Of a stretch of DNA of 64,000 bases, positions 21,101-30,887 are shown piece after piece. The notes beneath the pieces are model-generated. The model had not been told where the DNA came from, did no database searches, and saw only the letters and a program-made list of their open reading frames with translations. The DNA is taken from positions 4,725,001 to 4,789,000 of the forward strand of contig NC_072800.1 of the NCBI RefSeq assembly GCF_028583425.1, in the 5' to 3' direction. Position 1 is the stretch's first letter, and each line of letters starts with the position of its first letter. Source of the stretch: Eublepharis macularius (lineage: Eukaryota > Chordata > Lepidosauria > Squamata > Eublepharidae). A program made the translations under genes and the position numbers.

Positions 21101-21989
21101 GTGCAAGCGCAACAATGCAGCCACCACAGCCAAACTATTGTTCAACAATGTCTTTTCAAGATGGGGCATCGTGAGAGTCATGGACTCTGATTTAGGCTCA
21201 CACTTCATCGGAGAAGTCACCCAGGAGCTTTGCAAGGCGCTAGGCATCCAGCAGCGCTTCCACATAGCCGGCCACCCTCAAGCCTCGGGCGCCATAGAAA
21301 GAACCAACCGGACCCTCAAGGAGGCTCTCCGCAAAATGGTTCGCTCCTCCGGGAGAGACTGGGATGAAAAACTCCCCATAATCCTAATGGCCATCAGAGG
21401 CACCACCGCAGTTCACGGGCTCACACCCCATATGGTAATGACAGGGCGAAGAATGCAGCTCCCGGAAGCCTTCTGGCTAGATACGCAGCTCCCTTCTGAT
21501 ATGCAGCCCGTAGTGATTAATGACGCCTGGGTCCAGGATCTGCTCTCATCCATACACGCTGTCCACATGCAAGTGGCCCAGAAGTTGGGCACCGCTCAGA
21601 AAGATATGGACCGCAAATTAGGATGGGTCAGGAACCCCAGGCAGTGGGAGGAAGGACAGCTCGTTCTGTACAGGAAGTTCTCGCAAAAGGCGCATTCACT
21701 AGCAGCCAAATGGCAAGGCCCAGTCCCCATCACGAAAAGAGTCTCCCCAGCCGTCTATCAGGTAGCTATCCAGAGAAAGACAGGAGGCACTTGGTTAAAA
21801 TACTTTCACGCCTCTCAGTTAAAAGAATGGAAAGGGAAGCCGCTGCAAACTGCCCCTCCTGTGTATGACCCTGGGGGAGCCGCCACCAGCCCAGCCCCCC
21901 TCTGCCCAGTGATTCGCCAGATATCCCTTCACCCTGGGCCAGAGATACCCTGTGTCCCCTTAGACCAGACCTTTTTAGCCTTAGTATAA
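18150..21989 (+). CDS. pol: Retroviral Pol: protease, RT, RNase H, integrase
   Basis: Read in the gag frame after UAG; there is no ATG near the start, so readthrough is expected. Numbering residue 1 at 18177: the protease active site DTGAS is at 36-40. RT has VTWRMTVDFRALN near 232-244, catalytic D275, the TPQGF block at 307-311 and YVDD at 340-343. A connection (degenerate RNase H-like) region covers about 481-600. The active RNase H follows, with D645, E683, D705 and D774. Integrase has H879, H883, C913 and C916 as the zinc site, and D945, D1005 and E1041 as the catalytic triad with 35 residues between the last two. Near 1179-1195 a WQGP...VYQV stretch resembles the GPY/F motif. The frame is uninterrupted over 1279 codons. 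All catalytic residues I looked for are present. Confidence 0.95.
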   Translation, partial: GCPESQSPSVGIVAKLKPDTWGRLTVKAGIGTPGEKKKPATLLIDTGASLNILRPTLVTKGTQTPTTMQLAGFGGGMQESPVWQDIPLSVGNLATRISACANRGEDDGLLGMPFFRAEGLTIDLANGLLWRIPGGPDFVNAIHRCAALKAPLPLAPITGDPWVQDFPEVWVTDKAECGIVKGACVLIEGKDPPPQRQYKYPAEAEAGIAKTIEGLLEWDVILPMQSICNAPLWPVLKADGVTWRMTVDFRALNATTPPVAPVVAKYNEILTAIAAGSRFYSVIDLANAFHSIRLHESCWYKFAFTFRSQQYAFKRTPQGFHSSPSICHAHVVQMWERLQPSSRPHVLSYVDDILVHAPTEELARQITREVLELLRETGFKASREKAQLVQTSVKYLGLTLGPEGRTPDAQRMEVISKLPAPTDVPSLRALLGTFNFSRDFIESFADKARPLYALLKKNTPWEWGPDQQTALAELKRSLAAAPALAHPDVTQPFFIQLAVSDKSIGATLTQQQAGTARVVAYASRNLTSVETKFSPCEKTCLALVWSLTHWEFIIGGSRTIVQTTHTPLKYILSGKIQDGQVSNARIAQWTLALVNRGVEFKKEATEPPAPYGLLVTGTKHECPLDPPPQVVWPVTWGVPLEEARQNGFTCWFCDGSSFHVGGSPRTGYGAVRVSDAHTLKGPARPHSSQAAEVQALLAVLEFEPPESPLAIYTDSDWTAKAATVWLPVWQNQGWRASDGKPVAHLQLWQQVAALLQSRSGPTQVTHVKGHQKTNSETAYWNDQADLAAKAAATENAPLLEPATDCPLHPVTTRAQARSQAPGTTGTLDLAQLQLSDPEVADLLTAGRDQTGRLMIREEEGIVWAVDAAGERHWVVPLEVRADLIQFVHEQGHRGKDLTLERVKEVGWWPGMRTEVAQWVDNCLSCAMVNADPTGPRAPLQHQRINGPWARIQIDFIGPLPPTPRGNRYCLTVIDPFSKWVEAFPCKRNNAATTAKLLFNNVFSRWGIVRVMDSDLGSHFIGEVTQELCKALGIQQRFHIAGHPQASGAIERTNRTLKEALRKMVRSSGRDWDEKLPIILMAIRGTTAVHGLTPHMVMTGRRMQLPEAFWLDTQLPSDMQPVVINDAWVQDLLSSIHAVHMQVAQKLGTAQKDMDRKLGWVRNPRQWEEGQLVLYRKFSQKAHSLAAKWQGPVPITKRVSPAVYQVAIQRKTGGTWLKYFHASQLKEWKGKPLQTAPPVYDPGGAATSPAPLCPVIRQISLHPGPEIPCVPLDQTFLALV

Positions 21990-23539
21990 AAGAAACAGTA
22001 GAATATGTAGATATAGGTGTGAATGTCAAAAGTTTTTCCAGTTCTATTCTTTAACTTCATTAGGCGGGCCCCACAGTTGGGACCCTTGGGGAAGACACGG
22101 CAACCAAAGCCAAATAGGACCACCACCGAGAGTGATTCGTAATTGGATTGTAAGCCGCATGTTCGGAAAAAAATTGCACAGGCAAAAGAGATTTGCTGTG
22201 TGTGAAAGTGTTTGGAGAGGCTTTAGCCCAAGAGTGAATGCATTTCCAATATTGGAGACACACCAATAAAGGTGATTTCTGTATTTGAAAACATTTCACC
22301 CGCCGTGCTGGTGAAGATCCCGCATCTACGTAGATTCGGGGTCTCACCTGCCAGACCCACGCTTTCGCATGATGGTCGGCTTTGGCTTTGAGGGCCGTGC
22401 CTCCCCTGGAAAAGGACCCCCAAATAGCCCAACATCCCTCTTTTACTCATGTTCACATTCGTCATGGTGAGTTGCTACACGGCGCCACCAGCCAGTACGC
22501 TTTAGTGCAAAAGTAAAAGACCCGCCAGTATTTTGTAAATATGTGCCCTCTGGAATATGTTATTGAGGTGCGTTCGCTACGCACAAGGGGCAGCGTGCCT
22601 CATTTACATAGCCAGGATCCCCCGCGCCAAGATGACCCCCGAATAACCCAGACCCAGTGGCGCCGGCAGATCTCGGCCGTCTCCGCCGCTTTTCGATAAA
22701 CGCCGCCGAGCGCCCTCGGCTCCACTTCGGCCCTTTCCGTCAGCAGCCGCCCGCCCCACGTAATCTTTTCCCTTGCCCGTACCGTACAAGGGAAAAGAAG
22801 GGGGGGAGACATATTGAAGTTATAATGAAGCCCTGCCAGACACCCCAAGTAAGGGCAACCTAAAAGCATCCCACACCCAGGAGCTTCTGCTCTGTGTATT
22901 TTTCTTTTTGCTCAGTGCATTTTTCTTGCTCAGTGTATCCTTTTTTAAACCAGAAAACGGGGCCTCCCGAGGGAGTCCCTCCAAAAATTGCTTGTCCTGC
23001 AAACATATGACGAAGGCCTATTTTTGAAAATTACAGCGAGGGCCCCCGTCTGCAGCAACCCTTATAGCTACTGGATACCGCTCTCTAGTTTTTTCCCTTT
23101 TAAAGCGGCAAGGCCAGGCCGAGCCGGACCGATAGCTCTCAGCCCGCAAAATAGAAACAGCCCGCCACCGAGCAAGGTGCACCTGAAGGCCACATAGTCT
23201 AGGCACCCAGGGACCCCTGGGGCGAGTTTGCATAATCCCGCCTGACGTACAGCCGACCCTTGCCCGACGCAAAGACGTCCCCCCTGAAATATACACGCTT
23301 TAGAAAGAAGCCCCCGCACAGGAGTTCCCCAGAGCAACAAGCTGGAAGGCTCGCTTAGTGCTCCGGGACTTCTCGTTCGAACCCCGCCTAATAAACAGTG
23401 CTGGCAGAAAAACGCCCTCCCTCTTTTTCCCTGCTTTACTTCATTTATTTTGCTGCAAGAAACTCAGGGAACCTGTACTTATACCCACAGGTCTCCCCAG
23501 GATATTTTCACTACAGAAAGGAAAAAGGAAGGCCAGGAG
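21990..23539 (+). other. pol-env spacer of the retrovirus with splice-acceptor-like site
   Basis: No supported accessory gene was seen; open frames of up to about 70 codons lack motifs. A pyrimidine-rich tract at 23410-23450 followed by 'gctgcaAG' (AG at 23458-23459) is a good splice-acceptor candidate for env. A second AG at 23515-23516 follows 'tattttcactac'. Confidence 0.55.
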
Positions 23540-25927
23540 ATGAGGCACCTGGCTACTCTGTGTTTGCTCGTGCTGGCAGGCACCCTAACAGAGGGACGCC
23601 CGTCCAAATTAATGCCCTACCCCCACTGGAGATGTATCAATACATTGGCAGGAAACGAAATGATGGTCTGCAAGGTTGTGCAGCAGATTAATATGACCAC
23701 CCCCACGGATCGCACTAACTTCCGCAGTTGTGAAGAGCAGTGGATCCGACCCCCAGAGCTTGTTATTTTATGTGTGGGAGTAAAAACCATGTCCCAAGAA
23801 TTAGTATGTTACTCGCCTACCGATACCGTTTCACCACTTGCTCCAATTCCATGTATGTTTCTTCCCCGTATAAGGCCAGCCCCCACCGCAGTCCCGGTGG
23901 TAGACAAATATACCACCCCTGCCAATGTCGAAACCTTGCCATTTGTTACTGAGGCTTTCGGACCATACTGTGAAGTTATTCTAGTGTCGGCCGCAGTATG
24001 GAAGGCAGGAGACCCCTTTAGAATGACCATCCTACTAGGCACCACTGCCACTGAGTCTGCATCAGTCACTATCACACCCCCTTCAGGTGCAGTTCTCTCC
24101 TTTGCTATAGAACGCTGGGAGAACCTGACCTGGATTGTAAAAGAAGAAGACCTAGCCAAACATGGCCCACCCGATTGGATACTGGTTCAGCAGACGCCCG
24201 AATGCCAAACCAAGCCCCTAGTAGAGAAATTTCACCGGCTTGGGCTGCTCTTTGTAAATTTGACTCATGAACCAGGCAATTATTCCCTGCTGATCCGGAC
24301 CCAGGAGACCCACGCCATCCAAATTGACCCTTTGATTGCTAGCAGTGAACAATTAAGCCAAGGCGGCACGCATATAGTGGGCTCCCATGTTTTGAAGACT
24401 GACATTCGAGAGAGAGTTCTAGTCCGCCCGCAAATGTCTTTGAAAGAGATCCGCATAGACTTAGCTGAGCTAAATGTAACCCAGAGGCTGCCGCAGTGCG
24501 CTCCCTATCTGGAGGCCGGTAGCAAGGGTTGGAATGCATGGCTACAACTGTGGATCGATCCCTCCCCCTCTCTCTCGCGTGCCAGACGAAGCATTGCCGA
24601 CTGGACTGCTCCTGCAGCCGGAGGCTTAGCAATCATGGATTCGATCAACATTGAGACTCTCGCTAATAAGTTTGCCCATGTCACGACTAGCATCTCCGAC
24701 TTAGGTAAACCGGTGGTGCAGTCCCTAAATTCCATTTCGAATGGGCAACACGAGATCAGCTCCATTTTAGTTAACTGGGAGAGTCAAATTGAAAGAGATT
24801 TTTCTCTGCTGCTCAAAGGAACACAGTCTTTTGAACGCAACGTGTCAATAGCCGTGACATGTATGCAAGCCCAACAATTAAACCAGGCTGTGGCCATGGG
24901 GCTAATTCGGCAAGCCACGGACGGGCATTTGCCCCTGGAAATTAAAAGATTGATTATGCCCAAATTGTCACCCATTGAACTGGAGCTTGAATCCTGGTGG
25001 TCTCTCGTAAATTCCTCATTCTCATCGACCACCCAGGAGCTTAAATTATTTTTATTAACGGCCAGTGCGCACGAGTCATTCCACGTGTATCCAGTTGTGC
25101 CTCTGGGACTCCAAGTCAGCGACACCGAAGTCCTCTACGCCAGACACCCCGACCATTGGGCCCGCTTCACCCCGACCGGATGGCAGCTCGTCAGCCTCCA
25201 AGGGTGCCAGCATCGAGACCAGACCGGCTTCATCTGCCAAGACCAAGCCTTTGCACCGCATCACCCCTGTGTAGCCCCGCAAGTCGACGCCCTCAACGAA
25301 TGCTCTTTCGAGGTCGCCCGGGAGAACAGCTCCGCTGTGGTCTACATTGGGAAAGGATGTGCCTGCGTGCGAACGGCCTGCGATTTTGTGGTCCTGAACT
25401 CGTTCCAGCTGAAGCCCGTGATCCCGGGAGTCAATCGCTGCTTTTGCAACCTGTCTTCGGTGGCAGCCTGCGACTTCACCTACACGGTACCGGTCTGGAC
25501 CCAAGAAGAGATCCTGGTGGCACCCTCCATCTATCGTTATGTGAAGCCCATTCCCCTTGGCATCGGTCTGGAATTAATCCATGAGCTCCTGGCCCACCCG
25601 CAGCTCCACCGCACCCTCCAGAGCATCCAGAGGGACGGGGATGCCACTGCTTTGGTTGTGTCCCACAACGGAAAGGAGATTTTGGATCTTGTCCAGCGGA
25701 TTAAGACCACCGGTGAGCACTCGTGGTGGGAAACCCTCTTTGGCTGGAGCCCCACTGCCACTGGAATTTACAATTTGGCTTTGCACCCGATCATTGTTAT
25801 TTTGGCCTTCCAAATTTTGTTGTGTGCCTCACTGCTTTATTTGGGCTGTTGGAGCCGCCGACAGCTCCAGCAACTCCAGCTGTCTTACCGCTTGGATCAC
25901 TATAACCCCGACCTTCTTCTGCCTTAA
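23540..25927 (+). CDS. env: Retroviral Env glycoprotein with an unusually large TM subunit (795 aa)
   Basis: Env mediates receptor binding and membrane fusion. I start at the ATG at 23540 (GGAGATGA context) because it immediately precedes a signal peptide (HLATLCLLVLAGTLTEG). The frame is open upstream but has no ATG there. The surface subunit is about residues 20-350 and ends at the furin-type site RARR (347-350). The transmembrane subunit (351-795) is about 445 residues. It has a modest fusion-peptide-like start, a long heptad-rich helical region (about 365-500), and a cysteine-rich domain with ten cysteines between 556 and 644. A weaker second helix lies near 700-730, then a membrane anchor at about 749-770 and a 25-residue tail. 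Nine NxS/T sequons are present. No CX6CC or CWLC motif is seen. This layout is more like large class I fusion proteins than a gammaretroviral TM. No disabling lesion is seen. Confidence 0.92.
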   Translation: MRHLATLCLLVLAGTLTEGRPSKLMPYPHWRCINTLAGNEMMVCKVVQQINMTTPTDRTNFRSCEEQWIRPPELVILCVGVKTMSQELVCYSPTDTVSPLAPIPCMFLPRIRPAPTAVPVVDKYTTPANVETLPFVTEAFGPYCEVILVSAAVWKAGDPFRMTILLGTTATESASVTITPPSGAVLSFAIERWENLTWIVKEEDLAKHGPPDWILVQQTPECQTKPLVEKFHRLGLLFVNLTHEPGNYSLLIRTQETHAIQIDPLIASSEQLSQGGTHIVGSHVLKTDIRERVLVRPQMSLKEIRIDLAELNVTQRLPQCAPYLEAGSKGWNAWLQLWIDPSPSLSRARRSIADWTAPAAGGLAIMDSINIETLANKFAHVTTSISDLGKPVVQSLNSISNGQHEISSILVNWESQIERDFSLLLKGTQSFERNVSIAVTCMQAQQLNQAVAMGLIRQATDGHLPLEIKRLIMPKLSPIELELESWWSLVNSSFSSTTQELKLFLLTASAHESFHVYPVVPLGLQVSDTEVLYARHPDHWARFTPTGWQLVSLQGCQHRDQTGFICQDQAFAPHHPCVAPQVDALNECSFEVARENSSAVVYIGKGCACVRTACDFVVLNSFQLKPVIPGVNRCFCNLSSVAACDFTYTVPVWTQEEILVAPSIYRYVKPIPLGIGLELIHELLAHPQLHRTLQSIQRDGDATALVVSHNGKEILDLVQRIKTTGEHSWWETLFGWSPTATGIYNLALHPIIVILAFQILLCASLLYLGCWSRRQLQQLQLSYRLDHYNPDLLLP

Positions 25928-26345
25928 TGGTTGTTCTTGGCGCCCTCCTTTAACCCTTGTTTGTTTGCTTATGTTATTATGAACTATGCTTGGATTTTAT
26001 TATGTGTACGGATCCTGAACCAGCCCCATGGACGCTTTGCTGCTGGACACCGCTCCGAGGCCCTCTTGTGGACTAGGGGGGGGACGTATTACTCTGCCTC
26101 CCAGCCCACGGCCCGTCTCCAAACGACCGCCAGCAGCGCCACCTCCATGAGGACTAGAACTGTGTGTCCGAAGCCCTTCTCGCCGCCTGCCGACCCTGCC
26201 CTGCGGATTGACGCAGACAGCAAGGGGGGGTGGAAGTATGTTTTGGAACACATGGACTAAGTTTGCTTGTTTCTGTAAATATGCAACCCAGTCCAGCAGC
26301 TGTACTGCGGACTGAGCCGTCTGTGATCTTTGCTGCTCTATTGTT
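25928..26345 (+). other. Post-env region of the retrovirus
   Basis: Noncoding by eye. It contains G-runs near 26077 and 26223 that resemble secondary polypurine tracts. A short open frame to 26260 has no motif. Confidence 0.4.
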
Positions 26346-27090
26346 TTACGTTTCTTATGAATTTCTCGCCATTGCTTCTTATGAATTTTACTCCCATGAA
26401 TTTAGCCCCGAACTAGTCCCTCCCTCTATCCACTGCAAGTGCGCCCATGAACTTTATCCCTATGAATTTGATTTTTAACCTTTTGAATTGCCTTCTTAAC
26501 CCAACTCCCTCCGCCGAGGCAGTTCTAGTCTATGAATTTGATTTTAATCCAGCCGTACTGATTTGGTTTTTAATCGCAGAGTTTATTTTTCTGTCCCCCA
26601 TGAGCCCTTCCGCCGCTTACCCCTCATGAATTGTTTCCACGCACTTGCTTTTATTATTGCTGCTTTTATTTATATACTGGTTTTAATCTCTTATGAATTG
26701 TTTTATTCTATCGATTGCTTTTAACCTCATATATACATATATTTATTATTTTAACCACCCATGAATTACTCCAATATTGTATCAATGAATTGATCTATGC
26801 CTTGCTTGCACATCTCACTTTTATCCTGTATGAATTGCTTTTACTCCTACATTCATGAATTGAATCATGAATTGTCTTTGCTTTTAAATCTTATGCTTAT
26901 GAATTAATCCATGTATATGAATTGCTCCTGGTTTTTTTTAATGCTTTTAACCCATCATGAATTCCGTATGAATTACCTTCATCCATGAATTGATCAATGT
27001 ACACCATTATGAATTATTGCTATTTATATGCATGAATTGATCATTGCTGCCTATTACTATGAATTACTATTGCTATGAATTATTACTATT
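26346..27090 (+). repeat. ATGAATT-rich tract upstream of the 3' LTR
   Basis: Roughly 20 copies of ATGAATT occur at irregular spacing (about 15-60 bp) within 745 bp, in a T-rich background with few G. The motif is not part of a regular tandem unit. Confidence 0.8.
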
Positions 27091-27332
27091 TATTCTGACA
27101 ATTGCACTTAGCACACCCCCTGGTGTGAACCCAGAGACCTGCAGCCCATTGGCTGATCTAAATTGCACTTATTCGGTTAGGTGGTTCTCCAAACTAAAAT
27201 TTTTGAGTGACGCCTCCCCCTCCTTCCCTTCCCACTCCTTCTTCGCTCGAAGCTCGACCACCGGACATTGCCGACCACCTCGCCTTTGAAGTCAAGTTCG
27301 GAGACCCACGCGCCTGACGTCACGGGGTCTCC

Positions 27333-27344
27333 GAGGGGGGGAAT
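27333..27344 (+). promoter_or_regulatory. 3' polypurine tract
   Basis: A purine run of G with GAA directly abuts the 3' LTR start, where plus-strand synthesis is primed. Confidence 0.75.
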
Positions 27345-28737
27345 TGTTGCCAAGTAGGCCCCCTCCCCTGCTTTAAGGCCTGCCATGAACTGTGTTAAAG
27401 TTTCCTGCATTGCTGTTTCACTGCTACATCAAAGATTGCTTTGCACGTGTGTGTTCTGATACACGTGTCAGTTTCCTGCCTGCGTGTCAATTATCTTGCT
27501 GCTGCAATAGACTGTGTAGTTTACTGACTCCATGTTTGGGTGACTGCACAAAGGACTCTCTTTCTGGGCAGCCCTGCCCTGACCTGTATCTGGACTTCCT
27601 AGTGTGCGTTTGGACTGTGTTACAAGTGTGCCCCGTGCCTGCATTGCCATCTGCCACGGACCGTGCCTGTTCCCTGCTTTGGACTGTGTTTTAAAGTGTT
27701 GTTTCCCCTGCCTCCATGGAAGTCTGCCTCATATGGGCCCAAGCCGCTGCTAGCAGCCGGGCGCCTGCCGGGGAAACCTCCAGCGAGCCTGGCTAGGCGC
27801 TCCCTGGTCAGTTCCCGCCTGGAGCCTCCCGCGAGCCGGTCGCCGAGCTTGCCCTCGCTACCGGGCAACCTGCAATCCAGTCCCAGCTATGCCCAGCCGG
27901 CATCCATGTTCTCAGGCAGCCAGAAGACCCTGGGAAGAAGACTGCTTTGAGAAGCCATTTCGGCGAAGCGGGCACACCACGTCCGCAGCGAGAGCCCCTC
28001 GCCCTGCTCTGCATATCTTAGGAGCCGCCCCGGAGAAGAGCTAAGTGCTGACCATCCCAAGCACTTAGAGAATGCATCTCAAAGGAACCTCCGCATTCCA
28101 GAAGCAGATGACATCAGGACAAGCCCTGTCCGCTGGAACATCCTTTCAGCCCACTTGGATTTCCCCCTCCCTCTTTTGTCCCCTCTTCCTGAGGTGTCAC
28201 TTATCACAATCTGATTACCAAAGTGGCCCATCCAAGCCATTCAGTGACCCATTAGACCCTTTGTTTTAATCTGTGAGAACCACCAAGTACAGCACCAGCC
28301 CCAGGGTACGTTTTGGGGTATTTAAGCTGGTCTCTCAGACCACTCGGTGCTCAGGCCATTCCCTATCCAGACCTCCTTGCTGTCCGTCTGTGGTCCCAGT
28401 GCTGGCATTGGGCCACCCTCGCTGCTGCGTCTCTGCTTCGCTCCAGGATAAGTGAGTATTCCCCCTATCATCGTTGGGAACCAGCTAATGCGAACGTCTC
28501 TGTATTTCCTACTCTGTATTTCTTAGACCTTGTATGTTCCTTGTATGATTGTGCAAGCTAGGCTTACGCTACACTCAATACACGTGTTTGGACCTTACTC
28601 CTTGTCTGCCTCTTTTTCACTAGAGTGTCTGGGATCGGGACCTCCGTAAACATAGGTTATGATCCTCGCTTAATATTAATAGTTACAGACTGCTACAGCT
28701 AATTCCCCATTATAATAAAAGAGCAGTTCTGGTAACA
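27345..28737 (+). repeat. 3' LTR of the endogenous retrovirus
   Basis: 1393 bp, the same termini and length as the 5' LTR, with two differences seen (A at 28106, C at 28300). Confidence 0.95.
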
Positions 28738-28865
28738 CTCTACAACCCTGGTCTTCCTTGGAGGTCTCCTATCCAATTACTAACCAAGGCTGACCTTGCT
28801 TAGCTTCTGAGATCTGACGAGGTCAGGCTCACCTGGGCTATCCAGGTCAGGGTAGCTTTAAAATT
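28738..28865 (-). repeat. 5S-rRNA-derived SINE, right part (5S head)
   Basis: The stretch 'ggaggtctcctatccaatta' through 'cttagcttctgagatctgac' is the reverse complement of a 5S rRNA-like head, so the SINE lies on the minus strand. It continues the part ending at 13235. CTCT (28738-28741) is the retroviral duplication. tagctttaaaatt (28853-28865) is the SINE duplication, exact over 13 bp. Confidence 0.9.
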
Positions 28866-30016
28866 ACAATACCATTAAAAATTATTTGTGCATCCCAAAA
28901 TCTGGTTTGTGATGGTCTGGTGACCCCATTGGACTCTAAGCTTTGCGGGTGAATAGTGGTATGGTCCCAGGTGACCCAACCTGGACACATTGGCCATTCT
29001 CAGGATGCCATATCTGTTCCAGTAGTGAAATTGTAGAAGAACTGCTCTTTGGCTCTCAGAAGCAGCTGTTCAGGTTTAGTAACTTGTAGCTTAATTCAGT
29101 GGGAGTGCATTCCTCTCAAGTTGAGTAGTCCCACATCGTTTTATGTGATTTAGCTGGCTATAATCCAAAAAACAGGTTTATGGAACAGGTTGTTTACTAT
29201 TAATCATTCATCACGCTGCTTTTTTTTAAAGCACACACTTGATGTTGTACAAAGAACCTCGCAAAATTCAGATCAAATCCTATTACACAAAGTGGCTTCA
29301 GGAACACCAATCACAACAGCTGACAGGAAAGGAATGTTTGTGTTGCCCCCTTTTTTTGGTAGATTATTTCAGACAAATTCCCTTATGTTGTTGTCAGTCG
29401 GCTGTGAGAGTAAGAATGAGCAGATGGTTAATCAATCCCAAAATGCCCTTCAGGATCTAGGAACAGATGTGTATGGTCAGTGCTAGTAAACCCATCCAGA
29501 GTAAATGTGAGCCGAGAAATACACAACATGGATGCAGGGTAATTTATACCGAGTGCTACAATAAAATTGCTAGTCTGCAAACATTCCTTAAGCAGTCAAC
29601 TTTCCAGAATCCACTCAGCCAACAATCACACTGTAACTCTGTCGCATTCCAGTGTGCAAAGCAGGTACTTAATACCGCCATCATCACTTAGGATAAAACT
29701 CCCTAATGATGACTATTGACTTATCCTGGGGTGAGCAATATTTTATGGTCTTTAAATTGCAAATACAATTTTTCTTCTGCACAGTAATTACAGCAAATAT
29801 TTTACTTACGCTGCCGGCTCAGTACTATTAGAACGTTTCTTCTGGTGACTGCTCCTCTTCCTTAAGAAGGGAGCTCTGACTCAGGAACGCCACTTTGAAA
29901 AAAATGAAGCAAATGAATAAATAAAATGATGCTTCAAGAGTTTCTTGTTTGCCGTGCCTGACAGGGAAAAGCTGAACAATTACAGAAGGGAAGACTGTGT
30001 GGTACCAGAGGTAATA
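28866..30016. other. No recognised gene
   Basis: Short open frames at 29190-29486 and 29467-29691 show no domain. Nothing else is supported. Confidence 0.35.
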
Positions 30017-30623
30017 GATCACAACCCACAACAGTAAGGACTACCAACTTAACATTAGGTACTGAAAAGGACAGCACACAATTACGGTAAAAATTACCAA
30101 ACACTTTTATGAATAATGTTTATCACAAAAGGCCAATAGCCTACTCCTTTTCAATTCCAAATAAACACAAGGAATGCACAACAATGAACCAACACTCCCC
30201 CAAGGGAAAGGCGTCCCGAAAATGTCTCTTAATGAAATAGAGTCACTCCTTCTTAATCGTGGTGGTCAATCGATGAACACATTCCAGTGACCAGCCCCCA
30301 AGTCGGGAGACTCCGCAGAAAGGACGCCAAGCCTGCAGGGAGGACGGAAAGCCACCATGCACTCAACAGGGCGCAAGCTGAACTCCTGTTTCGTATCCTC
30401 TTTTTCAAGAGCGCTATATATGCTGGTGGTTGTGCGGTTCCACAAAGCTGCACTCTCTCCTCTAGTTCCGAAATGGATATCCGTTATCAGGTGTTATCAG
30501 GCCTTTTGTGATAAACATTATTCATAAAAGTGTTTGGTAATTTTTACCATAATTGTGTGTTGTACTTTTCAGTACCTAATGTTAAGTTGGTAGTCCTGCT
30601 CCTTACTGTTGTGGGTTGTGATC
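30017..30623. repeat. Inverted repeat, arms about 120 bp, 365-bp spacer
   Basis: The left arm 30017-30134 and right arm 30500-30623 are reverse complements with few mismatches, for example 'atcacaaccca' against 'tgggttgtgat' and 'aataatgtttatcacaaaag' against its complement. 'tgacagggaaaagc' recurs just outside each arm, in direct orientation. Origin is unknown: a foldback transposon or a local inverted duplication. Confidence 0.75.
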
Positions 30624-30656
30624 TGTGACAGGGAAAAGCCTTCGAAACTCTGACTA

Positions 30657-30860
30657 GGGCCGATTCCAGATGACTAACCTTAAGGTGCTTCATGCTGCCC
30701 TCTTCCGGATCGCGATGGGGAAAATGCGTGTTTCCTCACTCGAGTTTTGCGCGTCGTCGCAAAACTCGCGCAAGGAAATACGATATTTCGCATTTTCCCC
30801 ATCGCGATCTAGAAGAGGGCGGCATGAAGCACCTTAAGGTTAGTCATCTGGAATCGGCCC
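30657..30860. mobile_element. 204-bp palindromic MITE
   Basis: Ends GGGCCGATTCCAGATGAC and GTCATCTGGAATCGGCCC. The two halves are near-perfect reverse complements for about 95 bp, including 'aaccttaaggtgcttcatg' and 'atcgcgatggggaaaatgcg', with a small centre near 30755. It can fold into one long hairpin. No transposase and no clean target duplication were found. Confidence 0.8.
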
Positions 30861-30887
30861 AGGTAGCACCCGTCCCAGGTGAACAGT

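Larger units (their letters stand above)
13236..28737 (+). mobile_element. Complete endogenous retrovirus, 15.5 kb, intact gag-pol-env
   Basis: Two 1393-bp LTRs (13236-14628 and 27345-28737) flank gag, pol and env, all open. CTCT at 13232-13235 and at 28738-28741 is a 4-bp target duplication, as made by gammaretrovirus-type integrases. Only two LTR differences were seen (T13997/A28106 and A14191/C28300), so the insertion is very young. Order: LTR, 1.44-kb leader with repeats, gag, UAG, pol, 1.55-kb spacer with a splice-acceptor-like site, env, 1.4-kb 3' region with an ATGAATT-rich tract, polypurine tract, LTR. It sits inside a 5S-derived SINE. Pol resembles Retroviridae with a dual RNase H-like region. 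Env is atypical (see env entry). Confidence 0.95.

Noticed and set aside
23450-23539. An env start upstream of 23540
   Set aside because: The open frame extends upstream but begins at TTG, with no ATG, and the signal peptide directly follows the ATG at 23540.
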